64,000 bases of DNA. Origin: Lascolabacillus massiliensis. Lineage in GTDB: Bacteria; Bacteroidota; Bacteroidia; Bacteroidales; Dysgonomonadaceae. Position 1 is the stretch's first letter, and every line of letters begins with the position of its first letter. Below, piece by piece: positions 8,724 through 17,849 of this stretch. The notes under the pieces are model-generated. The model ran no database searches and was not told the origin of the DNA. It saw nothing but the letters and a program-made list of their open reading frames with translations. A program made the position numbers and the translations under genes. Where the stretch lies: the NCBI RefSeq assembly GCF_001282625.1, contig NZ_CTEJ01000002.1, positions 932,501-996,500 of the forward strand. Direction: 5' to 3'.

Positions 8724-10499
8724 ATGAAAGATTTTCTAAAAATCGTGCTTGCTTCTGTTTTGGGATTTCTCATTGCTCAAATTATACTGTTTTTCATAGC
8801 AATGATAATGTTTGTAGGTGCTGCAAGCTCATTCATGGGTTCAATGACCTCTGATAAATTTATCCTTCAGGAAAACTCAGTACTAAACTTAAAGTTAAGT
8901 GGAACTATTGTTGAACGGACCGCTGAACCTGATCCGTTCACATCAATGTTAGGTTCAGATTACATCACTGAGATGGGGTTAAACGATATTGTAAGTGCCA
9001 TCCGCAAAGCAAAGAATAACAGCAAGATTAAAGGAATTTACATAGACTCTCGTGAAGTTTCCGCATCAATGGCTACTCTTGCAGAGATCCGTAGTGAGCT
9101 TGAAAGTTTCAAGGAGAGCGGCAAATTCGTTGTTGCTTACGCCGACAGCTACAACCAGGCAGGCTATTATCTGGCATCTACAGCCGATAAGATAGCTATC
9201 AATCCTCAGGGAATGCTCGATATTCATGGTCTGGCCGCAAACCCAATTTTTATCAAGGATGCACTTGACAAGTTGGGAGTAAAAATGCAAATATTTAAAG
9301 TGGGCACATATAAATCTGCAGTTGAACCATTCACTCAGAACGAGATGAGTGAAGCCAACAGAGAGCAGATCTCTTCATATCTGAATGATACATGGAGCTT
9401 CATAAGAAAAGACCTTGCAGAATCTCGCTCACTATCAATAGAAAAGATCGACTCGCTTGCCAACATATTCACATTGACACAGTCAACCGATTTCCTTCTT
9501 GCAGAGAACCTGGTTGACACAATTCTCTATGAAACTGAGATGAAAGAATATCTCAGATCACTACTGAATATCGACAGCGATAAAAAGATCCCATCGGCAA
9601 CTGTTGCTGATATGAAATCGGTAAAAACCAAATCCATTGAGAAGACAAGCAATACTATTGCACTCCTCTATGCACATGGGAATATTGTTTCAGGCAACGG
9701 TTCTTCTAACATTCAGGATAAACATTTTGTCAATGAGATTGAAAAGCTGAGAAAAGATAAAGATATCAAAGCAGTTGTTTTCAGAGTAAACTCAGGAGGA
9801 GGCAGTGCTTATGCTTCAGAGCAGATATGGAAAGCTATAGAAAATCTTAAGAAAGAAAAACCAGTGGTTGTTTCTATGGGTGACTATGCAGCTTCAGGCG
9901 GATACTATATTTCTGCTAACGCCAACAAGATAGTGGCACAGCCAACAACACTTACAGGTTCTATCGGTATATTTGGTATGTTCCCCGATCTTGAAGGAAC
10001 AACTAAGAAACTGGGCGTTCACACCGATGTTGTGAAGACCAACGAGTTTTCCGATTTCGGAAACTTGACACGACCAATGAAAGATAGCGAAAAACAGATA
10101 ATGCAGAAATATATTGAGAAGGGATATGACCTGTTCCTCACACGTTGTGCTGAAGGACGCGGTATTCCAAAAGATACGCTTGCTCAATATGCAGAGGGGC
10201 GTGTTTGGACAGGAAACCAGGCACTCGAGATTGGTCTGGTAGACGAACTTGGAGGTATAGAAAGAGCCATTGAGATTGCCGCTGAGCTTGCAAACCTTGG
10301 CAAGAGTTATGTTGTGTTTGAATACCCAAAACTGCGCTCACCACTTGAAGAGCTTCTGCAACCTGCTAAGGAAGAGCTTGTTGCAAAAACCATCAGGCAG
10401 TACCTGGGTGATAGTTACGATACATTCATGCTTTTGAAGGAGATTAAAGAACAGGATTATCTCCAGGCACGCATCCCTTTCGAGTTGAATATTAAATAA
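8724..10499 (+). CDS. sppA: Signal peptide peptidase SppA, long (67 kDa) form
   Basis: Membrane-bound serine protease of the ClpP/crotonase fold that degrades cleaved signal peptides. 591 residues when started at 8724 (MKDFLKIVLAS); the open frame reaches 8673 but the extra 17 residues precede the promoter and are not family-like. One N-terminal membrane segment (about 5-32), then two tandem peptidase repeats. The catalytic Ser lies in YAASGGYYISA of the second repeat, and the general-base Lys in the first repeat (VGTYKSAVEPFT). The gene begins a plus-strand run with lpxK 7 bases downstream. Confidence 0.95.
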   Translation: MKDFLKIVLASVLGFLIAQIILFFIAMIMFVGAASSFMGSMTSDKFILQENSVLNLKLSGTIVERTAEPDPFTSMLGSDYITEMGLNDIVSAIRKAKNNSKIKGIYIDSREVSASMATLAEIRSELESFKESGKFVVAYADSYNQAGYYLASTADKIAINPQGMLDIHGLAANPIFIKDALDKLGVKMQIFKVGTYKSAVEPFTQNEMSEANREQISSYLNDTWSFIRKDLAESRSLSIEKIDSLANIFTLTQSTDFLLAENLVDTILYETEMKEYLRSLLNIDSDKKIPSATVADMKSVKTKSIEKTSNTIALLYAHGNIVSGNGSSNIQDKHFVNEIEKLRKDKDIKAVVFRVNSGGGSAYASEQIWKAIENLKKEKPVVVSMGDYAASGGYYISANANKIVAQPTTLTGSIGIFGMFPDLEGTTKKLGVHTDVVKTNEFSDFGNLTRPMKDSEKQIMQKYIEKGYDLFLTRCAEGRGIPKDTLAQYAEGRVWTGNQALEIGLVDELGGIERAIEIAAELANLGKSYVVFEYPKLRSPLEELLQPAKEELVAKTIRQYLGDSYDTFMLLKEIKEQDYLQARIPFELNIK

Positions 10500-10506
10500 A
10501 ATATCT

Positions 10507-11613
10507 ATGGACATTCCTAAGGTTGAAATCCGCAAATCCTTACTGCCCTTATCGTGGCTGTACGGGACCGTTGTGAGTTTCAGAAACTGGTTGTTCAATA
10601 AAAATATACTCAAACAGCGGTCGTTCAGCATCCCTGTCATATGTGTGGGGAACATAACAGCAGGAGGTACAGGAAAGACACCTCATATAGAGTATCTTAT
10701 ACGATTACTTTCTCCTAAATTCAAAGTTGCTGTATTAAGCAGGGGATATAAACGAAAAAGCAAGGGTTTTCTAATCGTTGACACCAATTCTAATGTAAGA
10801 AATGTTGGCGATGAACCATTGCAGATAAAAAAGAAGTTTCCCGACACCTTGGTTGTTGTTGATAAGAACAGGGTGAATGCTATAGAAAAAATCATGTCTA
10901 TCGAAAAAGAGGAGCGTCCCGATGTTATACTACTAGATGATGGCTTTCAACATCGTCATGTAAGACCATCATTATCAATTGTGCTGGCTGACTGTAACAG
11001 ACCAGTGTTTGAAGACAGATTATTGCCTGCGGGACTGCTGCGAGAGCCTCTTAAGAGTATAGATAGGGCTTCTGTTGTGGTAGTTACAAAGTGTAATCCT
11101 GATATGCAGCCCATTGATTTCAGAATATATTCAAACGGACTGAATCTATATCCATTTCAGGAACTATTCTTCACTACATTCGATTATGACAAGCTGAGTC
11201 CGGTATTCCCTGAGCTTCATCCTGAAGTGGTATCTATAAACGACCTGCGCAAAAAGCATCTGTTTCTTGTAACTGGTATCGCCTCACCTGAGCCACTTGT
11301 AAGAAAACTTGAGTATAAGACATATAATCTATACACAATGTTCTTTTCGGATCATCACAACTTTACCAGAAAAGATATTCAATCAATAGAGAATATGGTA
11401 AATAGTGTTGAAGATGAAAATAAGATAATTGTGACTACTGAAAAGGATGCAGTTCGCTTCCGTGATTTGGCTTATTTGCCGGAGAATATTAAGAATATTA
11501 TGTACTACCTCCCGGTGAGAGTGACATTTTTAAATAATAAAGAGAGAATAACATTTAACAAAAAAATAGTAGAACATGTTAGAAACTATAAAACAAACAG
11601 CAGATTATCTTAA
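10507..11613 (+). CDS. lpxK: Tetraacyldisaccharide 4'-kinase (lipid A synthesis)
   Basis: Phosphorylates the 4' position of the lipid A disaccharide at the inner membrane. 368 residues, slightly above the usual 320-360. The start region has the family's membrane-associated helix (SLLPLSWLYGTVVSFRNWL), then the P-loop TAGGTGKTP at residues 51-59, the DDGFQHRHV motif and the late TEKDAVRF motif. Its 3' end overlaps the start of the next gene by 38 bases in another frame, so the two are likely co-translated; the product of the neighbour is unrelated to lipid A. Confidence 0.97.
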   Translation: MDIPKVEIRKSLLPLSWLYGTVVSFRNWLFNKNILKQRSFSIPVICVGNITAGGTGKTPHIEYLIRLLSPKFKVAVLSRGYKRKSKGFLIVDTNSNVRNVGDEPLQIKKKFPDTLVVVDKNRVNAIEKIMSIEKEERPDVILLDDGFQHRHVRPSLSIVLADCNRPVFEDRLLPAGLLREPLKSIDRASVVVVTKCNPDMQPIDFRIYSNGLNLYPFQELFFTTFDYDKLSPVFPELHPEVVSINDLRKKHLFLVTGIASPEPLVRKLEYKTYNLYTMFFSDHHNFTRKDIQSIENMVNSVEDENKIIVTTEKDAVRFRDLAYLPENIKNIMYYLPVRVTFLNNKERITFNKKIVEHVRNYKTNSRLS

Positions 11614-12388
11614 AGGTAAGATTGGTGAAATCCCGAATACGGCGATTATTCTTGGAACTGGTCTTGGTGAACTTGTCAATGAAATTGAGGAAAAGAACGA
11701 AATCCCATATACTGAAATACCCAACTTCCCTGTATCAACAGTTGAAGGTCACAGCGGAAAACTGATTATCGGTACCCTGGGAGGAAAAAAGGTTCTTGCC
11801 ATGCAGGGAAGATTTCACTACTACGAAGGCTATAATATGCAGGAGGTTACTTTCCCAATTCGAGTATTCCAAGCTCTGGGAATAGAGTATCTGTTTGTCT
11901 CAAATGCAGCGGGAGGTATGAATTCCAGCTTTGATGTAGGTGACATAATGCTAATTGAGGATCATATCAACTTCTTCCCAGAACATCCTCTTCGTGGTAA
12001 AAACTTCGAGGAGCTTGGCACACGCTTCCCTGATATGAGTGCAGCTTATGATAAAGAATTGCGTCAGATGGCTATGGATATAGCAAAAGAGAAGAACATC
12101 AAACTGCAGCATGGTGTATATGTTGGCGTTCAGGGTCCAACTTTTGAAACACCGGCAGAATATAACTTCTTCCGTATCATGGGTGGCGACGCTGTTGGTA
12201 TGTCAACTGTTCCTGAAGTTATTGTTGCCAATCATGCAAAAATGAGAGTACTTGCATTCTCGATTATCACCGACCTTGGGGTATTGGGTAAAATAGTTGA
12301 AGTATCTCACGAAGAGGTGCAGGAGGCTGCAAAAATTGCACAGCCAATGATGGCTGAAATTATGCGTACAATAATTCAGAGAGTCTGA
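11576..12388 (+). CDS. punA: Purine nucleoside phosphorylase, trimeric (inosine/guanosine) type
   Basis: Splits inosine and guanosine with phosphate for purine salvage. 270 residues, normal for the trimeric family. Visible motifs are ILGTGLGELV near residue 22, the phosphate-binding GHSGKL, GRFHYYEGY, NAAGGMN, the purine-site QGPTFETPAEY and MSTVPEVIVANH. The start lies inside the lpxK 3' end, with a 38-base overlap; no better downstream ATG preserves the conserved N-terminal helix. It is followed by a terminator at 12413-12456. Confidence 0.95.
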   Translation: MLETIKQTADYLKGKIGEIPNTAIILGTGLGELVNEIEEKNEIPYTEIPNFPVSTVEGHSGKLIIGTLGGKKVLAMQGRFHYYEGYNMQEVTFPIRVFQALGIEYLFVSNAAGGMNSSFDVGDIMLIEDHINFFPEHPLRGKNFEELGTRFPDMSAAYDKELRQMAMDIAKEKNIKLQHGVYVGVQGPTFETPAEYNFFRIMGGDAVGMSTVPEVIVANHAKMRVLAFSIITDLGVLGKIVEVSHEEVQEAAKIAQPMMAEIMRTIIQRV

Positions 12389-12412
12389 ATAAAATAGTAA
12401 TCAAATAATAAT

Positions 12413-12456
12413 AGGGAGTGTCTAACACTGAATCAGATGGCATTCCCTGTTTTTTT
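12413..12456 (+). terminator. Terminator after the sppA-lpxK-pnp run
   Basis: Stem 12413-12420 with 12441-12448 (8 pairs, one wobble), then seven T from 12450. The loop contains a second small hairpin (AGTGT-CTA-ACACT). It lies inside the upstream extension of the thiL frame and so supports the later thiL start at 12464. Confidence 0.7.
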
Positions 12457-12463
12457 ATATCAT

Positions 12464-13501
12464 ATGAAAAGAACAGAAATAGCAACATTGGGAGAGTTCG
12501 GTCTGATAGATCATCTCACAAAAGATATTAAAACCAAACAGGAGACAACTGTAAAGGGGGTTGGTGATGACGCAGCAATTGTGGACAATGCGGGAAAACG
12601 TACTCTTATAACTACCGATCTTCTTCTTGAAGGAATTCATTTCGATTTGATTTATACTCCATTAAAGCATCTGGGATATAAAGCAGCTGTGGTAAACTTC
12701 TCTGACATATATGCTATGAACGGAAAACCCCAGCAGATAACTATATCACTGGGCATAGCAAAAAGGATGTCAGTGGAAGATCTCGAGGAATTCTACAGTG
12801 GAGTTAAGACTGCTTGTGAAATTTATGGAGTTGATATTATTGGTGGTGACACAACTTCTTCTCTAACAGGCTTCACAATTAGTATCACATGTATCGGAAC
12901 TGCAGATGATGATAAGATTGTATATAGATACGGAGCTAAAGATACCGATCTGATTTTTGTTTCTGGCGACCTGGGGGCTTCCTATATGGGTCTGCAGCTA
13001 CTGGAGAGAGAAAAATCAGTGTTCGCGAGTAACCCCGACAAGGGATTTCAACCCGATTTTGGAGGCAGGGAGTATATTCTTGAACGTCAGTTAAAACCAG
13101 AGGCACGCAAGGATATAGTAGAGTTGCTGGCTGAAAATGGAATAGTCCCAACATCAATGATTGATATATCAGACGGGCTCTCATCCGACCTGCTTCATAT
13201 CTGCAAACAGAGTAACGTAGGTTGTCAACTATTTGAAGAGAGAATTCCAATTGACTACCAGACTGCGGCAATGGCGGAAACATTCAATATGAATGTAACC
13301 ACTGCAGCTCTTAATGGTGGGGAAGATTATGAGCTGCTGTTCACCGTTCCGCTTACCCTGCATGAGAAGATGAAGGATATCACCGGAATACACCTGGTAG
13401 GCCATATCACTAAACCTGAAAACGGCTGTTATATGATTACACGTGATGGTGTTGAAATAGAATTGAAAGCACAGGGATGGAATCCCATTGCAGAAAAATA
13501 A
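12464..13501 (+). CDS. thiL: Thiamine-monophosphate kinase
   Basis: Last step of thiamine diphosphate synthesis, ATP-dependent phosphorylation of thiamine phosphate. 345 residues from ATG 12464 (MKRTEIATLGEFGLI, the family's usual start); an upstream ATG at 12437 is in the preceding terminator and is rejected. Visible motifs: VGDDAAIV (metal-binding), TTDLLLEGIHFD, INVS-like region DIYAMNGKP, GGDTTSS and MIDISDGLSSDL, all AIR-synthase superfamily hallmarks. No other thiamine gene is nearby, so it acts as a stand-alone gene here. Confidence 0.96.
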   Translation: MKRTEIATLGEFGLIDHLTKDIKTKQETTVKGVGDDAAIVDNAGKRTLITTDLLLEGIHFDLIYTPLKHLGYKAAVVNFSDIYAMNGKPQQITISLGIAKRMSVEDLEEFYSGVKTACEIYGVDIIGGDTTSSLTGFTISITCIGTADDDKIVYRYGAKDTDLIFVSGDLGASYMGLQLLEREKSVFASNPDKGFQPDFGGREYILERQLKPEARKDIVELLAENGIVPTSMIDISDGLSSDLLHICKQSNVGCQLFEERIPIDYQTAAMAETFNMNVTTAALNGGEDYELLFTVPLTLHEKMKDITGIHLVGHITKPENGCYMITRDGVEIELKAQGWNPIAEK

Positions 13502-13528
13502 TATTTTTTTGCAAAATGTTGTTTCAAA

Positions 13529-13560
13529 TTTTGTAAATCCTGAAAATGCGATTATCTTTG
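13529..13560 (+). promoter_or_regulatory. Promoter of tRNA-Phe
   Basis: TTTTG at 13529-13533, 19 bases, TATCTTTG at 13553-13560: an exact match to the Bacteroidota housekeeping consensus, 22 bases ahead of the tRNA. Confidence 0.8.
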
Positions 13561-13582
13561 CACTCGCAAATAAGGCAATGTT

Positions 13583-13655
13583 GGTGCCATAGCTCAGTTG
13601 GTAGAGCAAAGGACTGAAAATCCTTGTGTCCCCGGTTCGATTCCTGGTGGCACCA
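13583..13655 (+). tRNA. tRNA-Phe (anticodon GAA)
   Basis: 73 bases that fold as a cloverleaf: acceptor GGTGCCA/TGGCACC with discriminator A, D arm GCTC/GAGC, anticodon stem AAGGA/TCCTT with loop CTGAAAA (anticodon GAA). CCA is not encoded. The T stem (CCCGG/CCTGG) has one C-T mismatch at its middle pair, noted as a finding. A promoter precedes it and a terminator follows. Confidence 0.95.
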
Positions 13656-13663
13656 CAAAAAGA

Positions 13664-13692
13664 CCTGAAACTTTGAGGTTTCAGGGCTTTTT
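13664..13692 (+). terminator. Terminator of tRNA-Phe
   Basis: Perfect 8-base-pair stem (13664-13671 with 13678-13685), 6-base loop, followed by GC and five T. Confidence 0.85.
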
Positions 13693-13766
13693 GCTTTAAA
13701 AACCTCTAAATCACTGTGAGTATTATTTTCCGAAAATAATTTAATTATTGAGTAACAGATTCAATT

Positions 13767-14450
13767 TCACAGAAAAGCGTTAATATATTTATCGATATAC
13801 AGATCTCTTTCCTTCGATTTATACTGCTGAATATATCTCGGATGCTCCAGGACAGTAAGTTTATCAAACATCTTCTCCTCCCTGTTAAGCTTCTCAATAA
13901 AAACAGCATTCTTCTTGCCCAACACAAAAACCTCTGAGCAGTCCAGACCAAGATCAATATGTTTCTTCAATGACTCAATCATAAACTCTTTCACCATCTC
14001 AAATAGCAGCGAGTCGTCATAATAATTTGCATTCAACCAGCTACCATCTTTTGTCTCCCTGATAATTGCCAGAGGGAAGGGTGAGTTGATATAAAAATCA
14101 CTATAAAACCGTTCAGGTCCACCATAAGCTTCAATCATATCATAGACAAAAACAGAAGAGACCTCATGGGTATGGGCAGACTTCATCTCTATACCGCAAA
14201 CAGTTGCCAGCCTTTTAGTATCAGTGAAAGGAACACCAGTTACCCCTGCCCCTTTTCTGCTTGGATTAATACCCAATATTAATCTTCTCTGCTTGTTGTC
14301 ATTATAATACTTGTGATAAAACCGACTCATCACAACCATTGTTTCGGGGTTATCTATGAAAGGATTAATCACCTGAAAATTATCGGGCAGATTGCCCTTG
14401 AAAACCAGCTCCCGGTTAAAAAAAATTACTCTGTCAGCAAATCTTAGCAT
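13767..14450 (-). CDS. SMUG2-type uracil/xanthine DNA glycosylase
   Basis: 227 residues of the DUF4918/SMUG2 branch of the uracil-DNA glycosylase superfamily, known mainly from Bacteroidota. The active-site motif is LGINPSRKGAG at about residues 59-69, followed by GVPFTD, and the second motif is EHPRY near 202-206, where the His of the superfamily sits. Removes deaminated bases and starts base-excision repair. It is a single gene on the minus strand, tail-on to tRNA-Phe and divergent from the topoisomerase gene. Assignment rests on motifs; substrate preference (uracil or xanthine) cannot be read from sequence. Confidence 0.88.
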   Translation of the reverse strand: MLRFADRVIFFNRELVFKGNLPDNFQVINPFIDNPETMVVMSRFYHKYYNDNKQRRLILGINPSRKGAGVTGVPFTDTKRLATVCGIEMKSAHTHEVSSVFVYDMIEAYGGPERFYSDFYINSPFPLAIIRETKDGSWLNANYYDDSLLFEMVKEFMIESLKKHIDLGLDCSEVFVLGKKNAVFIEKLNREEKMFDKLTVLEHPRYIQQYKSKERDLYIDKYINAFL

Positions 14451-14534
14451 AATTCATTACACCATATTACAATTTAATATAATGAACCAAATTTAATACG
14501 GTTATGTTTTAGGAAAAAGATTTATTATCATTTT

Positions 14535-15554
14535 ATGGCAGCAAAATCTAAGCTTGCATATGTCGAGAAGATCGAGAATGGAGGAATATTTCGTGAAAAA
14601 AGGGGAAAAGGATTCAGATATATTTGTGAAGGAGTTAAAGTTACTGACACAGATACCCTCAACAGAATTCGCCGACTTGTAATTCCTCCTGCATGGAAAG
14701 AAGTATGGATTTGCTCAATGGTTAATGGTCACATACAGGCCACCGGCATTGATGCAATGGGGCGTAAACAGTATATCTATCATACTGAGTGGGTAAATCA
14801 GAGGGATAAGAGAAAATATCACAGGATGATTCAGTTTGCCTATGCCCTGCCTAAAATAAGATTACAGATTGAGAAAGATCTGTCACGCAAAGGTTTGCCA
14901 AAGGAGAAAGTGCTGGCTCTTATAATCAGCCTTATGGAGCGCACAAGCATACGAGTTGGCAATAATACATATGAAAAACTATATGGCTCATTCGGACTTA
15001 CCACCCTTAAGGATAAGCATACCGAAATAAAGGGAAGCGATATCATATTTTCATTCAAAGGGAAGAAGGGGGTTTACCATGATATAAATTTACGTAACAG
15101 CCGGCTTGCACGCATGGTTCAAAGATGTAAAGAGATTCCAGGCAAGGAGCTTTTTCAGTATTACGATGATGAGGGAAAGCGTCAATCTATCGACTCAGGT
15201 ATGGTAAACGACTACCTAAAAGAGATAAGTGGCGAGGAGTTCACTTCTAAAGATTTCAGAACCTGGGCAGGAACAGTAAAAGCATTTCTCGCGTTCAAGG
15301 AACTTGGTTGTGGTGGATCAGAATCAGAAAAAAAGAGGCTAATAACAGAGGCTGTTGATAAGGTTGCCACAAAGTTGGGAAATACTCGTGCAGTTTGTAA
15401 AAAATACTACATCCATCCCGAAATTATCACCTCTTACGAGAATGGTGCTCTACAAGAGTATTTTGATCAGCTTGATGCAATTGAAGAGGAGGATAATTAT
15501 TCGGATCTTACAAAAGAGGAGAAAATTGTACTATCTATTTTAGAGAATAAATGA
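14535..15554 (+). CDS. DNA topoisomerase IB (poxvirus-like)
   Basis: 339 residues, the compact bacterial/viral form that relaxes supercoils through a 3'-phosphotyrosine. The N-terminal domain has RIRRLVIPPAWKEVWIC and the motif GRKQYIYH; the catalytic domain contains the Arg-bearing RTSIRVGN (about 135-142), the FRTWAGT motif (second Arg) and the nucleophile Tyr in CKKYYIHP (Tyr291 or 292). Complete and intact. Divergent from the SMUG2 gene with an 84-base gap, so the two may share regulation, but no joint role is established. Confidence 0.93.
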   Translation: MAAKSKLAYVEKIENGGIFREKRGKGFRYICEGVKVTDTDTLNRIRRLVIPPAWKEVWICSMVNGHIQATGIDAMGRKQYIYHTEWVNQRDKRKYHRMIQFAYALPKIRLQIEKDLSRKGLPKEKVLALIISLMERTSIRVGNNTYEKLYGSFGLTTLKDKHTEIKGSDIIFSFKGKKGVYHDINLRNSRLARMVQRCKEIPGKELFQYYDDEGKRQSIDSGMVNDYLKEISGEEFTSKDFRTWAGTVKAFLAFKELGCGGSESEKKRLITEAVDKVATKLGNTRAVCKKYYIHPEIITSYENGALQEYFDQLDAIEEEDNYSDLTKEEKIVLSILENK

Positions 15555-15566
15555 GTTGAAATGAAT

Positions 15567-16121
15567 TTAACGGGAGTGTTTTCGATATATAAAACAACCC
15601 GGCTCACTAGGGTGATCCAGAACAAGAGTCTCCATACTCTCTTTCCGAAGAATCCATATCACCATGATATCACCTGCAGCAGCACTTATAAAAAAAACAC
15701 CTATAATAAGTAACATCAGATTACCGTTAAAAAGAGATATTACAGCTGGAATAAGACCCAATATGATGGCTGGCATTAAAGCAGCAATAATGTAATGTCT
15801 CAACTTCAATGGTTCAACACAATGACAGTATGGTGTTATTGGACTCCATAAAATTCCAAATCTTATGCTTTTGAATCCGCTTTCAGCAAATAATCCAAAT
15901 ATTAAGCCATGAATTAGTTCATGAAGTACAATGCCAACAATAAAAAGTAAAGAAAATATTAATATATCATACCAATAGAACTGTAATACAGGACGCCAGA
16001 GAAAGTAAAATGGCAATCCTAACAGAATTAAAGGAACAAAAAATAAAACAACCGCCAGTTTACTTGCTTCATAAATATCTATGGTTTTCTTTTCTTTTTT
16101 GTATTGTTCTAAACTCAGCAT
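15567..16121 (-). CDS. DUF3267 membrane metalloprotease-like protein
   Basis: 184 residues with four or so membrane segments and a zincin-type motif in a membrane helix: HELIHGLIFG (about 67-76), plus a distal CHC-containing stretch (PYCHCVEP). DUF3267 proteins are putative site-2-protease-like or structural relatives; substrate unknown. It converges with the topoisomerase gene (12-base gap). The gene looks intact, unlike its upstream neighbours. Confidence 0.75.
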   Translation of the reverse strand: MLSLEQYKKEKKTIDIYEASKLAVVLFFVPLILLGLPFYFLWRPVLQFYWYDILIFSLLFIVGIVLHELIHGLIFGLFAESGFKSIRFGILWSPITPYCHCVEPLKLRHYIIAALMPAIILGLIPAVISLFNGNLMLLIIGVFFISAAAGDIMVIWILRKESMETLVLDHPSEPGCFIYRKHSR

Positions 16122-16147
16122 TTTAGATAAACTAATTATTTAAATTA

Positions 16148-16870
16148 TCAACTCCCTCCTGAAATTACTATTAATGATAACCCTGCAATAAAGAGAATAA
16201 ACATCATAGTTAAAAGGGTATTGGTAGATTTAGGAGCCCCTTTAAACTCTTTCCAGATGAATACACCCCAAAGTGCGGCAATCATAGGTGCTCCTTGTCC
16301 CAGTGCATATGAGATTGCAGGACCAGCCTTGCCTGCAGCTATATAACTAAGTGCTGTGCCTACACCCCAAATTATACCTCCTAATATTCCTACTAAATGC
16401 AGATTCATTTTCCCTGCAAAATACTCTGAATATTTGATTGGTTCTCCAATAAAAGGTTTTTTCATTACAATGGTGTTGAAAATAAAGTTACTGGCAAATA
16501 TTCCCAGACTGAAAATGAAAAAAGCCCCGTATGGTGTCATTAAACCTGATATAGGATTTTCAAGATTGCTGAGATCCATGGAAGAGGCAACAAACCTGTA
16601 GAAGAATGACATTAATATTCCTGCAAATATTGCAATTATTACTCCCTTCTTTTTAGTTTTCACTGTTTCGGTTACAGAACTCACTTTCCCTGAAGCTATA
16701 CCGTTCAAAATTATTGCAATTACTATGAGTGCGACCCCAAGAAATAATATAACAGGATCACCTTTGGGAGCACCAAAATAGTTTATAAATACACCAAGGA
16801 CCAATGCTATACTGACTCCTACGGGGAATGCAACTGCCATTCCGGCTAATGAGATAGATGCTGACAGCAG
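16148..16870 (-). pseudogene. 5'-truncated GRP/DMT-type sugar or ureide permease
   Basis: The open frame from ATG 16840 gives 230 residues, but homologous sequence continues in frame upstream to 16870 (LLSASISLAG before the ATG) and then stops. The retained part starts at what looks like the third membrane segment of an about 330-residue rhamnose-transporter/ureide-permease-like protein (FPVGVSIALVLGV, FGAPKGDPVILFLG, GILGGIIWGVG). About 95 N-terminal residues seem to be lost. The break abuts the 3' end of the nucleoside hydrolase remnant, so a deletion probably fused the two genes of one operon. A shortened functional protein cannot be excluded. Confidence 0.75.
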
Positions 16871-17836
16871 TTAATTTATTAAACAGGTCTCTGAAAATAG
16901 CATCTCTATTAAGAGATGTTGCCATTCTGATGAAGTGACGTGAGTGGTTGATACTATACGTAACCTGATCAGTTAGTATAGGACTATGTACTAAGTTTGT
17001 CTGTCCCAGGATGGATTAATTAAATAGGCTATAGCCACTACATCCCATATCTCCTTTGACCATGCATCCAGGTTTTGACTATTATATCCTTTAACAATTT
17101 CATATAAATAGTTGGATAAATCGTTTTTCCCTTTAAGGTACAATTCCAGCTCCGGTATTGTAGTTGTAAAATGTGACACAACAGGTCTGCAAGGGGTTAT
17201 AACTAATGGGACACCTGAGTTTAGTACAACCTGAGCTGCTAAAACATCCTGCATTAAATTGAACTCTTTTTGTGTTGGCCAGTTTAAATCATTGCCTCCT
17301 AACCAAACAACAACTATGTTTTTAATTATCTGAGGTTCTATAAGAATCGCTGATGCAACATTGGTGATGCAACCAGTTGAAACAATATACAAAGGATTAT
17401 CAGGAGTACTCTTCATAGCTTTGGATACCAGATCAAGTGCTGCATCGCTTCGGATTGGCTTTGAAATGTCTTGCAAATACTCCGTTGATCCTCGGAAAAC
17501 TAATCCATCTGAAGGTCTGTTCATAAAATCTAGCAGTCTTAATATCTCTTGATAACTTTTTTCCATACCATCTGAAGGACTTTCAGACCGGTCATTAAAA
17601 TAGGGTGCTGCATAAATTGCTTCAACAGTTAGTTTGTCTTCTGATAAGAGTGCATAGGCCATTGCAAACTAGTCATCAATTTCATTATAAGTGTCGGTAT
17701 CCAGCACCATCCTTATTTTCCCTCTGTTTGGTGTTAAAAGATCTATTCTATCAGTCTCACTTATAGAAGGGAAATCTTGACTAAACAGTAATGAACAAGA
17801 GAATGACAGTAAAATAAATAGTACTCCTTTTTTCAT
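16869..17836 (-). pseudogene. Inactivated secreted inosine/uridine-preferring nucleoside hydrolase
   Basis: Starts with signal peptide MKKGVLFILLSFSCSLLFS at 17836, then the calcium-binding motif DTDTYNEIDD, where an in-frame TAG (17669-17671) replaces the expected Gln codon CAG. The frame resumes with FAMAYALLSEDKL through IVSTGCITNVAS and WDVVAIAYLINPSW. Near 17006 a one-base loss shifts the frame; the correct C-terminus then reads on in the next frame as QTNLVHSPILTDQV, RHFIRMATSLNRDAIF, ending near 16869. So there are two independent lesions in an otherwise full-length gene. The intact form would have hydrolysed extracellular nucleosides and fed the permease downstream. Confidence 0.88.
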
Positions 17837-17849
17837 ATCTTTTAAAATT

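Noticed and set aside
8673-8726. Earlier start of sppA at 8673
   Set aside because: The first 17 codons overlap the predicted promoter and place a second hydrophobic stretch before the real signal anchor.
17669-17671. Possible recoding of TAG as Gln in the nucleoside hydrolase
   Set aside because: The same gene has a downstream frameshift and its partner is truncated; other genes in the window show no internal TAG. Decay explains all three.
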